Source of the DNA: Pseudoalteromonas denitrificans DSM 6059 | Lineage (GTDB): Bacteria > Pseudomonadota > Gammaproteobacteria > Enterobacterales > Alteromonadaceae | Length of the DNA: 64,000 bases | Direction of reading: 5' to 3' | NCBI RefSeq assembly: GCF_900112265.1 | Contig: NZ_FOLO01000003.1 | Coordinates: 62,001-126,000 of the forward strand | Shown: positions 63,712 through 64,000 of the stretch, piece after piece | Numbering within the stretch: position 1 is the stretch's first letter | Layout: each line of letters starts with the position of its first letter | Translations under genes and position numbers: made by a program | Notes under the pieces: generated by a model | What the model was told of the DNA's origin: nothing | The model's database searches: none | Seen by the model: only the letters and a program-made list of their open reading frames with translations

Positions 63712-64000
63712 ATGAATAAAAAACGTCAGTTTACAACGTTTAGTTTATCATTTCTGGATATTATGTCTTGTGGATTTGGCGCTGTGATCCTTGTTTTTTT
63801 AATTATTAAACATGATGTTGATACCATTATTGAAACTCAAAATATTACATTGCAAGCCGAAGTCAATCTATTAGAAGAAGAGGTAATTGAAGGTGAAAAA
63901 CACTTGGTAAAAATAAAAAATACTATCTCTGCTTTAGATCAAGATATTGTACAAACCAATGGTTTGGCGCGTAGGATCAATGATGAAATTGATGCCGTAG
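63712..64000 (+). CDS. TolR/vWA-type inner-membrane anchor protein, 5' part
   Basis: Open from ATG 63712 to the window edge, 96 codons, with AAGGA at 63696-63700 as a weak, distant ribosome-binding site. The N-terminal FSLSFLDIMSCGFGAVILVF transmembrane helix is the hallmark of proteins paired with TolQ/MotA-like channels that have a periplasmic coiled coil and often a vWA domain. The Asp in FLDIM sits at the ion-binding position. A coiled-coil stretch follows. The rest, including any vWA domain, lies outside the window. Confidence 0.75.
   Translation, partial: MNKKRQFTTFSLSFLDIMSCGFGAVILVFLIIKHDVDTIIETQNITLQAEVNLLEEEVIEGEKHLVKIKNTISALDQDIVQTNGLARRINDEIDAV

Noticed and set aside
1-64000. Insertion sequences, prophage or tRNA-linked island borders
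   Set aside because: I found no transposase, integrase, tRNA gene or flanking direct repeat by reading; this does not exclude borders outside the window.

Overview
The window is A+T-rich chromosomal DNA that looks like a marine gammaproteobacterium of the Alteromonadales (Pseudoalteromonas/Colwellia-like). The evidence is a PomB/PomA-type stator pair, several TonB-dependent receptors, RlmF, an M24 peptidase with an MTIGVGGSS start, and the general gene style. I saw no tRNA, rRNA, CRISPR array, insertion sequence or prophage. The organism assignment is inference from gene content.

Left third (1-27 kb): mostly ordinary accessory and housekeeping genes. In order: an EAL/HDOD protein cut by the window edge, a GGDEF-EAL protein broken by two homopolymer frameshifts, a Sel1-repeat protein, an aldehyde dehydrogenase, a decayed TonB-receptor pseudogene, a zinc-ribbon protein with a secreted peroxiredoxin, a Met-rich (OprC-like) TonB receptor convergent with a RegB/RegA-type two-component system, pomB-pomA, a KAS III enzyme, a PilZ / ParA-like / ribbon-helix-helix trio, an M17 aminopeptidase, two small proteins, two tandem paralogous TonB receptors, an alpha/beta hydrolase, rlmF and tdk.

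Middle (26.6-34.8 kb): a periplasmic solute-binding protein, a heavy-metal RND efflux operon (outer-membrane channel, adaptor, pump) with a His/Cys-rich exported protein upstream, a DUF599 membrane protein and a small unknown protein.

Right half (about 34.9-64 kb, running off the window): a large envelope gene cluster, which is the most interesting part. A leftward arm (41.8 to 34.9 kb) encodes a FlgT/LPP20-like protein, a TPR-CsgG lipoprotein, a CsgG/FlgO-like protein with a long array of fibronectin-III-like modules, a small secreted protein and a class III nucleotide cyclase. A divergent rightward arm (41.9 to 51.4 kb) has tightly overlapping genes for LPP20-like proteins, a MltC-like lytic transglycosylase, a TPR membrane protein, a lipoprotein, an MlaE-like permease, an MlaF-like ABC protein that has lost its catalytic motifs, an MCE (MlaD-like) protein, a GNA1162-like/FN3/beta-helix lipoprotein and a third LPP20-like protein. 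A CDF metal transporter and an M24 peptidase sit between this arm and a second rightward operon (53.9 kb onward). That operon encodes a TPR protein with a TonB-like C-terminus, a repeat-rich lipoprotein, another lipoprotein, a TPR-PEGA membrane protein, a PEGA protein with a formylglycine-enzyme-like domain lacking the catalytic cysteines, a small secreted protein, a MotA/TolQ/ExbB-type channel, an actin/Hsp70-like protein and the start of a TolR/vWA-type anchor protein.

My reading, as inference, is that the right half encodes an energised trans-envelope assembly. It has outer-membrane CsgG/LPP20/FlgT-like ring parts, a peptidoglycan-opening enzyme, an Mla-like lipid or substrate module and a TolQ/R-like motor. 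I do not recognise it as a described system.
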